From contig NZ_CP080096.1 in assembly GCF_019428685.1 (NCBI RefSeq), positions 1,736,001-1,800,000 of the forward strand: a DNA stretch of 64,000 nucleotides. Reading direction: 5' to 3'. Origin of the DNA: Paraburkholderia edwinii. Lineage in GTDB: Bacteria > Pseudomonadota > Gammaproteobacteria > Burkholderiales > Burkholderiaceae. Made by a program: the position numbers and the translations under genes. Under the pieces are notes generated by a model. That model searched no databases. It had not been told where the DNA came from and saw only the letters and a program-made list of their open reading frames with translations. Shown one piece after another: positions 7,522-15,746 of the stretch (position 1 is the first letter of the stretch; every line of letters begins with the position of its first letter).

Positions 7522-9714
7522 ATGGCATACGAAGACTCCCTCTCGCGGCGGGAACGCGGCAGCGCTCTCGCGGCGCATGATACGGCCGAGCCGAACAAGG
7601 CCGTCGTGCAGCACATCCTCGACAACGTGAAAGCCGAAGGCCGAACGTCGCTGACGGCGCCGGAAGGCAAGCTCGTTTGCGACGCGTACGGCATTGCAGT
7701 GCCGAAAGAAGGACTGGCGACCGACGCGCGCGAGGCCGCGCAGATCGCGGCGCAAATGGGTTTCCCAGTGGTGCTGAAGATCGTGTCGCCTGAAATCCTG
7801 CACAAGACGGAGGCCGGTGGCGTGCTGGTCGGCCTGAAGAGCGAAGCCGAAGTCGAGCGCGGCTTCGCGACGATCATGGACAACGCGAAGCGCTATAACG
7901 CGAGCGCGAACCTGCACGGCGTGCAGGTGCAGCAGATGATCGGCGGCGGACAGGAAGTGATTGTCGGCGCGGTCAGCGACCCTTCGTTCGGCAAGCTCGT
8001 TGCGTTTGGCCTCGGCGGCGTGCTTGTCGAAGTGCTCAAGGACATCACGTTCCGTCTCGCACCGGCGACGCGCGACGATGCGCGCTCGATGCTCGACAGC
8101 ATCGCCGCAGCGGAAATCCTGAAGGGCGTGCGCGGCGGCGATGCCGTCGACCGCGAAGCGCTCGCGACACTGATCGAAAACGTCTCCCGCCTTGTCGCCG
8201 ATTTCCCGCAGATTTCCGAACTCGACCTGAACCCGGTCTTCGCGAGCAAGGACGGTGCGATTGCCGCGGATGTGCGCATCGTGCTCGACTTCGCGCCGCC
8301 GGCGCCGCGTTATCGCCCGAGCCAGCAGGACATCGTGCGGCAGATGAACCGCATCATGCGTCCCGACCGGATTGCGGTGATCGGCGCGTCGGCCGAAGAC
8401 GGCAAGATCGGCAACTCCGTGATGAAGAACCTCATCAACGGCGGTTATCAGGGCGAGATTCTGCCGATTCACCCGAAAGCCGACGAGATTCTCGGCCGCA
8501 AGGCGTACAGGAGCGTGCTCGACGTCCCCGGCGAAATCGACGTGGCGGTATTCGCGATTCCGGCGAAATTCGTCGCGGCCGCGCTGACCGAAGTCGGCAA
8601 GAAGAAGATTCCGGGCGCGGTGCTGATTCCGTCGGGCTTCGCCGAAACGGGCAATGTGGAAGGGCAGGAAGAAATCGTGCGAATTGCGCGCGAGTACGAC
8701 ATTCGCATGATGGGGCCGAACATCTACGGCTTCTATTACACGCCGAAGAATCTGTGCGCAACCTTCTGCACACCGTACGACGTGCAGGGGAAGGCCGCGC
8801 TATCGTCGCAATCGGGCGGAATCGGCATGGCGATCATCGGCTTCTCGCGCTCCGCGAAGATGGGCGTGTCGGCGATCGTCGGTCTCGGCAACAAATCCGA
8901 TATCGATGAAGACGATCTGCTCACGTTCTTCGAACAGGACGATCACACCGAAATCATCGCGCAGCACTGCGAGGACCTGAAAGACGGCCGCGCATTCGCG
9001 GAAGCGGCGGCGCGCGTGTCGAAGAAGAAGCCGGTGGTTGTGCTGAAGGCGGGGCGCACGAGCCTCGGTGCGCGCGCGGCGAGTTCGCACACGGGTGCGC
9101 TCGCGGGCAACGATCGTATCTACGAGGACGTGTTCAAACAGTGCGGCGTGATCCGTGCGCGGTCGCTGCGCGATCTGCTCGAGTTTGCGCGCGGCATTCC
9201 GAAGCTGCCGACGCCGCAGGGCGAGAACGTCGTGATCATCACGGGCGCGGGCGGCTCGGGCGTGCTGCTCTCCGATGCTTGCGTCGATAACAATCTTTCG
9301 TTGATGACGATGCCGGCCGATCTCGACGCGGCGTTCCGCAAATTCATTCCGCCGTTCGGCGCCGCGGGCAATCCCGTCGATATCACGGGCGGCGAGCCGC
9401 CGAGCACGTATGCGAACACGATCCGGCTCGGTCTTGAGGATCCGCGCATTCACTCGATCATCCTCGGCTACTGGCACACGATCATCACGCCGCCGATGGT
9501 GTTCGCGAAGCTCGTGATCGAAGTGAAGCAGGAAATGAAGGCGAAGGGCATCGAGAAGCCGATCGTCGCGTCGCTAGCCGGCGACGTGCAGGTCGAGGAA
9601 GCAGCCGAATACTTATACGAGCATGGCGTGCCGGCCTATGCGTATTCGACTGAAATTCCGGTAGCGGTACTCGGCGCGAAGTACAAGTGGGCGCGCGGCG
9701 CAGGGAAGATCTGA
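7522..9714 (+). CDS. ADP-forming acyl-CoA synthetase, fused subunits in beta-alpha order
   Basis: A 730-residue fusion protein. An ATP-grasp domain comes first (about 25-245: HKTEAGGV, then ELDLNPV). It is followed by a CoA-binding Rossmann domain (about 272-400, starting RIAVIGAS) and a succinyl-CoA-ligase-like domain with phospho-histidine H523 in SSHTGALAGND. Members make an acyl-CoA from an acid, ATP and CoA, or the reverse. Many bacterial fusions place the CoA-binding half first; here the order is reversed. The start is ATG 7522 (GGAG at 7508). Being second in the frc operon, it may make formyl-CoA or oxalyl-CoA, or recover ATP from a thioester; the substrate cannot be read from the sequence. 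Confidence 0.85.
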   Translation: MAYEDSLSRRERGSALAAHDTAEPNKAVVQHILDNVKAEGRTSLTAPEGKLVCDAYGIAVPKEGLATDAREAAQIAAQMGFPVVLKIVSPEILHKTEAGGVLVGLKSEAEVERGFATIMDNAKRYNASANLHGVQVQQMIGGGQEVIVGAVSDPSFGKLVAFGLGGVLVEVLKDITFRLAPATRDDARSMLDSIAAAEILKGVRGGDAVDREALATLIENVSRLVADFPQISELDLNPVFASKDGAIAADVRIVLDFAPPAPRYRPSQQDIVRQMNRIMRPDRIAVIGASAEDGKIGNSVMKNLINGGYQGEILPIHPKADEILGRKAYRSVLDVPGEIDVAVFAIPAKFVAAALTEVGKKKIPGAVLIPSGFAETGNVEGQEEIVRIAREYDIRMMGPNIYGFYYTPKNLCATFCTPYDVQGKAALSSQSGGIGMAIIGFSRSAKMGVSAIVGLGNKSDIDEDDLLTFFEQDDHTEIIAQHCEDLKDGRAFAEAAARVSKKKPVVVLKAGRTSLGARAASSHTGALAGNDRIYEDVFKQCGVIRARSLRDLLEFARGIPKLPTPQGENVVIITGAGGSGVLLSDACVDNNLSLMTMPADLDAAFRKFIPPFGAAGNPVDITGGEPPSTYANTIRLGLEDPRIHSIILGYWHTIITPPMVFAKLVIEVKQEMKAKGIEKPIVASLAGDVQVEEAAEYLYEHGVPAYAYSTEIPVAVLGAKYKWARGAGKI

Positions 9715-9748
9715 CGCGCGCGGGATCGTTGTGTATGCAACAAGCGGC

Positions 9749-9780
9749 GGCGCGGCTCTAACACTGACAGGAGCCGCGCC
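9749..9780. other. Intergenic hairpin before the FAH-fold gene
   Basis: GGCGCGGCTC (9749-9758) pairs with GAGCCGCGCC (9771-9780) over a 12-nt loop. No T-run follows. It fills the short gap before the next start codon and may attenuate transcription or stabilise the upstream message. Confidence 0.5.
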
Positions 9781-9800
9781 CGTTGCGCAACGGAGTGGGT

Positions 9801-10616
9801 ATGGAAACCTGGATGCGTTATTTGTCGAGCGACGATCGTATTGTGTTCGGCAAGGTGGAAGGCGGCAATTTGTATGAGCACCTGAGTCTCGAGCATCCGG
9901 TGCCGACCGGTGCGGTGCTGCCGGTGCGTGCGCTTAAGCCGTTGGCGCCGTGCATGCCGAAAAAAGTGGTGGCGCTATGGAACAATTTTCACGCGCTGGC
10001 CGCGAAGCTGGAAAAGCCGGTGCCCGCGCATCCGCTGTTTCTGATCAAACCGGCTGAATCGGTGATCGGCGCCGACGAACCGATCCAGCGGCCCGCGCAC
10101 TATGCCGGGAAGATCGCTTATGAAGGCGAGCTCGGTATCGTGATCGGCAAGCGCTGCCGCGATGCGAGCGTCGACGAAGCGGCCGCGTCGATCTTTGGCT
10201 ACACGATCGTCAACGACGTGACTGCTGCGGAACTACTGAACGAAAATCCGCACTTTCCTCAATGGTGCAGAGCGAAAGGCTTCGATACTTTCTGTTGTAT
10301 CGGGCCCGCGATCGCGACGGATTTCGACTGGCGGTCAGCGCACGTCGTGACGACACTCGAAGGTGTCGAACGTCAGAACTATCCGCTGTCGGATATGGTG
10401 TTCACGCCGGCGGAGCAAGTCAGCATGATCTCCCAGGATATGACGCTTGAGCCCGGCGATGTGATCGCCTGCGGCACGTCGCTCGGCGTCGGCTCGATCA
10501 AGGATGGCGCGTCGGTGTCGATCACGATCAACGGAATCGGCACCTTGACGAACCGGCTCGCTGTAGCGGGCGATAGCGCGCGGCAAGCGGCGCCTGCCGC
10601 TGCAAGCGCGGTTTGA
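9801..10616 (+). CDS. Fumarylacetoacetate hydrolase (FAH)-fold family enzyme
   Basis: A 271-residue FAH-fold protein. The metal-binding acidic triad is visible as E108 and E110 (YEGELGIVIG) and D139 (VNDVTA). The family holds hydrolases of acylpyruvates, oxaloacetate decarboxylases/tautomerases and hydratases of catechol catabolism, all acting on 2-oxo acids with Mg2+. ATG 9801 is chosen because of GGAG at 9792-9795; an in-frame start at 9783 lacks a ribosome site. As third gene of the frc operon it may act on an oxaloacetate- or acylpyruvate-like compound; the substrate is unknown. Confidence 0.85.
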   Translation: METWMRYLSSDDRIVFGKVEGGNLYEHLSLEHPVPTGAVLPVRALKPLAPCMPKKVVALWNNFHALAAKLEKPVPAHPLFLIKPAESVIGADEPIQRPAHYAGKIAYEGELGIVIGKRCRDASVDEAAASIFGYTIVNDVTAAELLNENPHFPQWCRAKGFDTFCCIGPAIATDFDWRSAHVVTTLEGVERQNYPLSDMVFTPAEQVSMISQDMTLEPGDVIACGTSLGVGSIKDGASVSITINGIGTLTNRLAVAGDSARQAAPAAASAV

Positions 10617-10660
10617 TACGGCATGAATAGAAGACCGGTAACACGGATCGAGGAGACAAC

Positions 10661-11443
10661 ATGCCGAATGGAGTGGCCGGTTCCGGCCAGCGTGGCATCG
10701 GTGAATTGAGCAGCAGGCGGCAGTCGATGGTTGCGCTTGCAACGATCGGCTGCTGCGGCGTGGGACTTGTATCGCTCGCCGGCGCCTTTGCGCGATATTT
10801 TTCTTCGGCGTCGATATTGACGGCGAAAGAGAGTGGGGAACGGATCGGTCTCTACGTCGCGGTATTTGCCGGCGCGTTGCTGCTGGCCGCGTCGGCAATC
10901 GCATTCTTCAGACTACGCACGATGATGCGCGACGCCGTGCATGCGCATATCAGCGCGTGTCCCGGCTGTGCCGTCGTCGACTTCGCCGCATTGCTGCTGT
11001 GTATCTGGCTTGGCTATGGCTTCGTGACCGAAGCGTCGCCGGCCATTGGGCTTGCGGTTCTGCTTGCGGCAGGCGGACTCGCGGCCGCGTTGGGCGTGCA
11101 TCTCGCGATGACGGTGGATGATCGCTACGGTTTCCTGCAGGCGGTGGCCAGTGGACGCCGGCGTTCCTCGCAAGGCTCGACGAGCGCGCGCTGTGGTGTG
11201 CCACGGCGGCGCGGCGAGATGCTGTTTCGCGTCGAATGGTGCGCCGATGCGATGGATATACGGCCTGCCGACGATTTCACACAGCGCTGGACACTAACCG
11301 TTGCGTCGAATCGTGGCAGAGGAGGCGTGAACAGCATAGCGCGCGGTATGACGCGCGATCATGCTAGACGCCAACATGGGCAGCGCCATGACTCCATGCT
11401 GCGCGGCCACGCACGCTCACATAGCCGGGGACTCGCACGATGA
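10661..11443 (+). CDS. Hypothetical membrane protein, C-terminus possibly frameshifted
   Basis: The first 150 residues look genuine, with four hydrophobic stretches (about 22-44, 63-86, 105-124 and 126-148) separated by short polar loops. After about residue 165 the reading becomes arginine- and serine-rich and unlike a protein tail, while the next frame gives a more protein-like stretch (WTPAFLARLDERALWC) and ends at a stop near 11361. This points to a frameshift near 11140-11155 or to a real stop position that is uncertain. No family is recognised. The gene follows the FAH-fold gene by 44 bases on the same strand and may belong to the same operon. Confidence 0.45.
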   Translation: MPNGVAGSGQRGIGELSSRRQSMVALATIGCCGVGLVSLAGAFARYFSSASILTAKESGERIGLYVAVFAGALLLAASAIAFFRLRTMMRDAVHAHISACPGCAVVDFAALLLCIWLGYGFVTEASPAIGLAVLLAAGGLAAALGVHLAMTVDDRYGFLQAVASGRRRSSQGSTSARCGVPRRRGEMLFRVEWCADAMDIRPADDFTQRWTLTVASNRGRGGVNSIARGMTRDHARRQHGQRHDSMLRGHARSHSRGLAR

Positions 11444-11474
11444 CGCGATGTCTGCGCGATCTCATCCGGCAAGA

Positions 11475-11500
11475 ACGGGTGCGTACGATCGCGCACCCGT
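11475..11500 (-). terminator. Hairpin terminator candidate
   Basis: ACGGGTGCG (11475-11483) pairs with CGCACCCGT (11492-11500). On the - strand it is followed by TTCTT only, so termination strength is uncertain. It lies 30 bases beyond the end of the small hypothetical gene at 11530-11832. Confidence 0.45.
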
Positions 11501-11529
11501 TGTCCGATGCTCGCGCAATACCGGCCGCA

Positions 11530-11832
11530 TTATTCGACGGCCGCTTCGCGGTAAAACTCGGTTTTCTTCTGGAAAATCAGTTGAGCGAGAAAGTCGGCGT
11601 CGTATGCCTTCAGCAGGTGCGCATGGAACCGCTCGATATAAGCGGTGATACGTGCGAGTTCGCTATTGAACTCCTGCTTCAGCACGTCGAGCGTTTCGCT
11701 GTCCCAGCGAAAACGCAGGCCGAGATCGCTGAAAGCGCTGTTATATGCGCACAGGCTGGGATCTTCGGGGGTGTTCGCGGCGACGCGAGCAGCGGGCGAA
11801 GCGGTAAGCGTGGCAACCGAAGTGTGATTCAT
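11530..11832 (-). CDS. Conserved-looking hypothetical protein, 100 aa
   Basis: The start at ATG 11832 has an AGGAGT ribosome site at ideal spacing. The protein is soluble and mostly helical: a loose, alanine-rich N-terminus (1-30) precedes an amphipathic region with many charged and aromatic residues (FRWDSETLDVLKQEF, then ITAYIERFHAHLLKAYD and LAQLIFQKKTEFYREA). There is no signal peptide and no recognisable domain. It is transcribed convergently to the membrane-protein gene and lies downstream of the LysR gene. Function is unknown. Confidence 0.65.
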   Translation of the reverse strand: MNHTSVATLTASPAARVAANTPEDPSLCAYNSAFSDLGLRFRWDSETLDVLKQEFNSELARITAYIERFHAHLLKAYDADFLAQLIFQKKTEFYREAAVE

Positions 11833-11931
11833 GACCGGACTCCTGAGCTGGCGAGTGATAAGACTCGCCTCAAGCATAGAAGCCCTGATGGATTTGCAAT
11901 AGTTAAAGTTTTATTTGGATTCCATAGGGAA

Positions 11932-12876
11932 TCATTTATGGGTGATCAGCCGCGTGACGCGCGTGATCTCCTCGATCTGGTTCGCGCCTTCTTCCATGAG
12001 GAATTGCTTGAACGCAACCGCGACGGGCGGCAGGCGCTTGTTTTTCCGGTGGACGAGGTACCAGTTCAGCATGACGGGAAAACCCTCGACGTCGAGTACC
12101 GTGAGATTGCCGACCTGCAGTTCGAGGCTGATCGTATGCGCGGAGAGGAAGGCGATACCCATGCCGGCGATCACGGCCTGTTTGATCGTCTCGGTGCTCT
12201 TGATCTCCATCGCGATCTTCAGGTTCGTCAGGCGTCCCGCGAAGCCTTCTTCCATCGAATTCCACGTGTCCGAGCCGCGCTCGCGCACGACGAACGCTTC
12301 CTCGGCGAGCTGGGCCATCTTGATGTGACGCTTGCCCGCAAGCGGGTGGCTGGGCGGCGCGACGATCACGTAAGGGTGCGGCGCGAACGCTTCGGTGATG
12401 GCATCCGTTTCGTGCGGCGGGCGAACCATTACCGCGAGATCGGTCTGGTTCGTCGCCAGTTGATGCAGCAGTTCCTCGCGGTTATGCACGGCAAGGTTGA
12501 GTTCGACGCCCGTATAGCGGCGCGTGAATTCGGCGAGCAGCCGCGGAAAGAAGTAGTCGCCGGCGCTGATCACCGCGACATTGAGCTTGCCGCCCGAGAC
12601 GCCTTTCAGCTGACTCATCGCTTCGTCCACTTCGTGGAACTGCTGGATGATCGTGCGGCTGTAGTGAAGCATCTCGTTGCCGGCCGTCGTCAGATAGATT
12701 TTTTTGCCGAGCTGTTCGAAGAGCGGCAAGCCGGCATGCTCTTCGAGCTGCCTGACCTGGGTGGACACCGCGGGTTGCGTCAGATGCAGTTCTTCCGCCG
12801 CGCGGGAGAAGCTCAGATGCCGGGCGACAGTCTCGAACACCTTCAATTGGCGGAGTGTCGCGTTTCTCATCGTCAT
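11932..12876 (-). CDS. LysR-family regulator (CbbR-like N-terminus)
   Basis: A 314-residue LysR protein. The helix-turn-helix (about 5-65) reads ATLRQLKVFETVARHLSFSR onward, closely like CbbR-type regulators, and the periplasmic-binding-like effector domain spans about 93-300. The start is uncertain: ATG 12876 is chosen because the conserved domain begins right after it; ATG 12870 and 12915 are in frame but have no better ribosome site. It is divergent from the OxlT-like carrier, so it probably controls that gene. A perfect AATTA-N4-TAATT palindrome (12921-12934) lies between them as a candidate binding site. Confidence 0.9.
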   Translation of the reverse strand: MTMRNATLRQLKVFETVARHLSFSRAAEELHLTQPAVSTQVRQLEEHAGLPLFEQLGKKIYLTTAGNEMLHYSRTIIQQFHEVDEAMSQLKGVSGGKLNVAVISAGDYFFPRLLAEFTRRYTGVELNLAVHNREELLHQLATNQTDLAVMVRPPHETDAITEAFAPHPYVIVAPPSHPLAGKRHIKMAQLAEEAFVVRERGSDTWNSMEEGFAGRLTNLKIAMEIKSTETIKQAVIAGMGIAFLSAHTISLELQVGNLTVLDVEGFPVMLNWYLVHRKNKRLPPVAVAFKQFLMEEGANQIEEITRVTRLITHK

Positions 12877-13247
12877 GGCCGATGTATAAGCTGGAATGAA
12901 TCGACATGGTAACAAGATTTAATTATCCGTAATTCAGCAATGACCCTAGCATCAACCTGAATGGAAGCTTTTGCCTGTGCACATGCGGTTTACAGCTAGC
13001 TTGATGCTCGGGTTAACGCTTAGGCCTAAAAGTAAAGGCTAAAGCTGAAGGAGCGGTCGCCCGATGCTTTAGTCGCTGATTTGTTGGACTAACGGAATGA
13101 CGCCTTGCGCTAAACCGTTTTTGTATGGCAGTGAACCGGCAATTGCCGATTTAAGACCCGGCGTATCGATCGGGGTAGAACTACAAAGTGGCATGCATGT
13201 AATCCGGCAATCCGGCCGGTTGCAGAAAACATATCGGAGACAAAGCA
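12877..13247. promoter_or_regulatory. Divergent control region, LysR / OxlT-like carrier
   Basis: No gene is seen in these 371 bases. The palindrome AATTATCCGTAATT (12921-12934) is a good LysR-type site, close to the regulator's own start as expected for autoregulation. The remainder is an untranslated leader ending in the ribosome site GGAG before ATG 13248. Confidence 0.5.
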
Positions 13248-14585
13248 ATGGAAGACACTTCTCGACAGGCTCCGGCCCCCGCCTTCTGGCGGAATCGCTG
13301 GAGCCAGCTCATCATCGGCATCCTGTGTATGGCGCTAGTCGCCAACCTGCAATATGCGTGGACGCTGTTCGTTGCACCGATGAATGCGCGTCATCACTGG
13401 GGCCAGGCTTCGATTCAGCTTGCGTTCTCCATCTTCATCCTGACTGAAACGTGGCTCGTTCCGCTCGAAGGGTATTTCGTCGACAGGTTCGGCCCGCGTC
13501 CGGTCGTCGCGGTCGGCGCGATTTGCGCGGGCCTTGCATGGGTGATGAATTCGTTCGCAACCACGCTTCCGGAGCTGTACATCGCCTCGGTGATCGCGGG
13601 TATCGGTGCGGGCGGTGTGTACGGCACGTGCGTCGGCAATGCGTTGAAGCTGTTTCCGGATCGTCGCGGTCTTGCAGCGGGTCTGACTGCAGCGGGCTTC
13701 GGCGCGGGTGCGGCCGTGACGGTGATTCCGATTGCGAACATGATCACGGCGCAAGGCTACGAGCACACGTTCCTGTTCTTCGGCATCTTGCAGGGCGTGG
13801 TGATCTTTATCCTTTCGATGCTGCTGAAGAAGCCCGAAGCGCACAAGGGACCGGCCATCAAGCGCAAGTTCGCGGTATCGAAGACCGATTACACGCCTGG
13901 CCAGATGATCAAGGCGCCGGTGTTCTGGGTCATCTACCTGTGCTTCGTGGCGGTTGCGGCCGGCGGCCTGATGGCCACCGCGCAACTCGGTCCGATCGCG
14001 AAGGACTTCGGTCTGGCCAAGCTGCCGATGACGATATTCGGCGCAACGCTGCCGCTGCTCACGATGACGCTGTCGATCGACAACATCTGCAATGGCTTCA
14101 CGCGTCCGCTGTGCGGCTTTATCTCGGACAAGATCGGCCGTGAAAACACGATGTTCGCGATTTTCATCGGCGAAGGTCTGGCGCTTCTCGGGCTCATGGA
14201 ATACGGCACGAATCCGTATGCGTTCATGACGTTCGCCGCACTGATCTTCCTGTTCTGGGGCGAGATCTTCTCGATCTTCCCGGCCATTTGCGCGGACACG
14301 TTCGGCAGCAAGTTTGCGGCGTCCAACGCGGGCACGCTGTACACCGCGAAGGGCACGGCATCGCTGCTCGTGCCGGTCGCGTCGGTGCTGGCGGCAACGG
14401 GCGGCTGGAACCTCGTGTTTATCGTGTCGGCGGTGATTACGATCGCGGCCGGCGTGTCGGCGAAGTTCGTACTTGCGCCGATGCGCGCACGCTGGATCGC
14501 GGCGAGCGACCCGCTCGTGAGTGACGCCACCAAAAGTGGTGGCCCGTCACGACTGAGCACGTGGCCCGAGCAAACGGGCGAATAA
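13248..14585 (+). CDS. OxlT-like oxalate/formate antiporter (OFA family MFS), second paralogue
   Basis: A 445-residue, 12-helix carrier. Both residues that OxlT of Oxalobacter needs for the dicarboxylate are present: R286 in NGFTRPLCGFISDKIGR (OxlT R272) and K368 in TLYTAKGTAS (OxlT K355). The loop-2 region FVDRFGPRP and the PDRRG loop also match the family. It should exchange or import oxalate at the inner membrane, in contrast to the first OFA carrier at 486-1889, which lacks the lysine. The start at ATG 13248 has GGAG. The C-terminal 35 residues are polar and extended. Regulation is probably by the divergent LysR protein. Confidence 0.9.
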   Translation: MEDTSRQAPAPAFWRNRWSQLIIGILCMALVANLQYAWTLFVAPMNARHHWGQASIQLAFSIFILTETWLVPLEGYFVDRFGPRPVVAVGAICAGLAWVMNSFATTLPELYIASVIAGIGAGGVYGTCVGNALKLFPDRRGLAAGLTAAGFGAGAAVTVIPIANMITAQGYEHTFLFFGILQGVVIFILSMLLKKPEAHKGPAIKRKFAVSKTDYTPGQMIKAPVFWVIYLCFVAVAAGGLMATAQLGPIAKDFGLAKLPMTIFGATLPLLTMTLSIDNICNGFTRPLCGFISDKIGRENTMFAIFIGEGLALLGLMEYGTNPYAFMTFAALIFLFWGEIFSIFPAICADTFGSKFAASNAGTLYTAKGTASLLVPVASVLAATGGWNLVFIVSAVITIAAGVSAKFVLAPMRARWIAASDPLVSDATKSGGPSRLSTWPEQTGE

Positions 14586-14693
14586 CAGGCAATGCGAGAG
14601 CCGATGAGCCGGCCTGGAATCGAACCGTAATCACGGACGACGACAGCCCGGCCACCCGGCCACCTGGCCTCACAGGAGCGAAGCGGCGTACAC

Positions 14694-15692
14694 ATGAACG
14701 TTTCATTGCAGCAACTGAAGGTGTTCGTCGCTGTCGCGCGCCAGCGCAGCTTTACCCGCGCGGCGCGCGAGTTCGATCTGACGCAGTCGGCTGTGAGCCG
14801 CTGCGTCCGCGAACTTGAAGAAGCGATCTCGTTGCGACTCTTCGATCGCACGACACGCCAGGTCGAACTGACGCTGGCGGGCGCGAGCCTTGCGCGCCGC
14901 ATCGGGCAACTACTCGACGAAATCGATCTGACGCTGCGTGAAGAGCGCGCGGCGCACCATGGTCATACGGGTGTCGTCACCGTCGCGAGCAATCCCGTGC
15001 TGTCGTCGAGCTGGGTGCCTGAATGTTTGGCCCGCTGCGCGACTGTTTTTCCCGGTCTTGTCGTCGATGTCAAAGATGAGCCGCAAGACGCGGTACTCGC
15101 AAGCGTCGAGCAGGGTGATGTCGACTTCGGTGTCGTGTCGGACCTCGACGCGCACAGCAACGACACCTTGCTTGTCCAACCTCTCTTTTCCACTCCCCTT
15201 TGCGCGGTGCTGCCCGACACGCATGCGCTGGCGCGCGGTACGACGCTGATGTGGAGCGCACTCGGCGATTCGTCGCTCGTCACGCTCAATGGCGATGCCG
15301 GCAGCCGCGCCGCGGTCGAGCGCGCGATCGGCGCGCATCGCGTGCACGTGCGGCGCATGCAGGAATACGGGCACGTCGCGGCCGTGATGCGTATGATCGA
15401 ACTCGGGCTCGGGATCGGCGTGCTGCCGGTCGGCGCGCACTGGCCGGCGCCCTCCGCGCGGCTCGTGGCGCGCCCCTTGCTGCCCGAAGTATCGTTCACG
15501 ACGATGCTCGTGCGGCACCGCAACCGGACTTTACGGCCCAACGCCGAAGCCGTGTGGTCGCTCTTCTGCGACCGCGGCCGCGGATCGGGACGCACAGCCG
15601 GTACGGCGCGTGTCGATGGGCATGCGTCGTCCGAGCCTGCCTCGGCCGCATCCGGCAACGCGGCGCAGCTGCGTACGTCCAGACAAGCCTGA
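14694..15692 (+). CDS. LysR-family regulator
   Basis: A 332-residue LysR protein: helix-turn-helix at about 4-62 (SLQQLKVFVAVARQRSFTRA), linker helix, and effector-binding domain at about 90-295. The last 35 residues are a low-complexity tail rich in Ala, Ser, Arg and Gly that is longer than usual. It lies between the OxlT-like carrier (108 bases upstream) and an aldehyde dehydrogenase (54 bases downstream), all on one strand, so it may be co-transcribed with one or both. Its ligand is unknown; a product of oxalate/glyoxylate or aldehyde metabolism is plausible. Confidence 0.9.
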   Translation: MNVSLQQLKVFVAVARQRSFTRAAREFDLTQSAVSRCVRELEEAISLRLFDRTTRQVELTLAGASLARRIGQLLDEIDLTLREERAAHHGHTGVVTVASNPVLSSSWVPECLARCATVFPGLVVDVKDEPQDAVLASVEQGDVDFGVVSDLDAHSNDTLLVQPLFSTPLCAVLPDTHALARGTTLMWSALGDSSLVTLNGDAGSRAAVERAIGAHRVHVRRMQEYGHVAAVMRMIELGLGIGVLPVGAHWPAPSARLVARPLLPEVSFTTMLVRHRNRTLRPNAEAVWSLFCDRGRGSGRTAGTARVDGHASSEPASAASGNAAQLRTSRQA

Positions 15693-15746
15693 AATAAATT
15701 CGACGCTTCGGTAGGCCCGGGACCTGCTTTTGCAAGGAGTACCACC

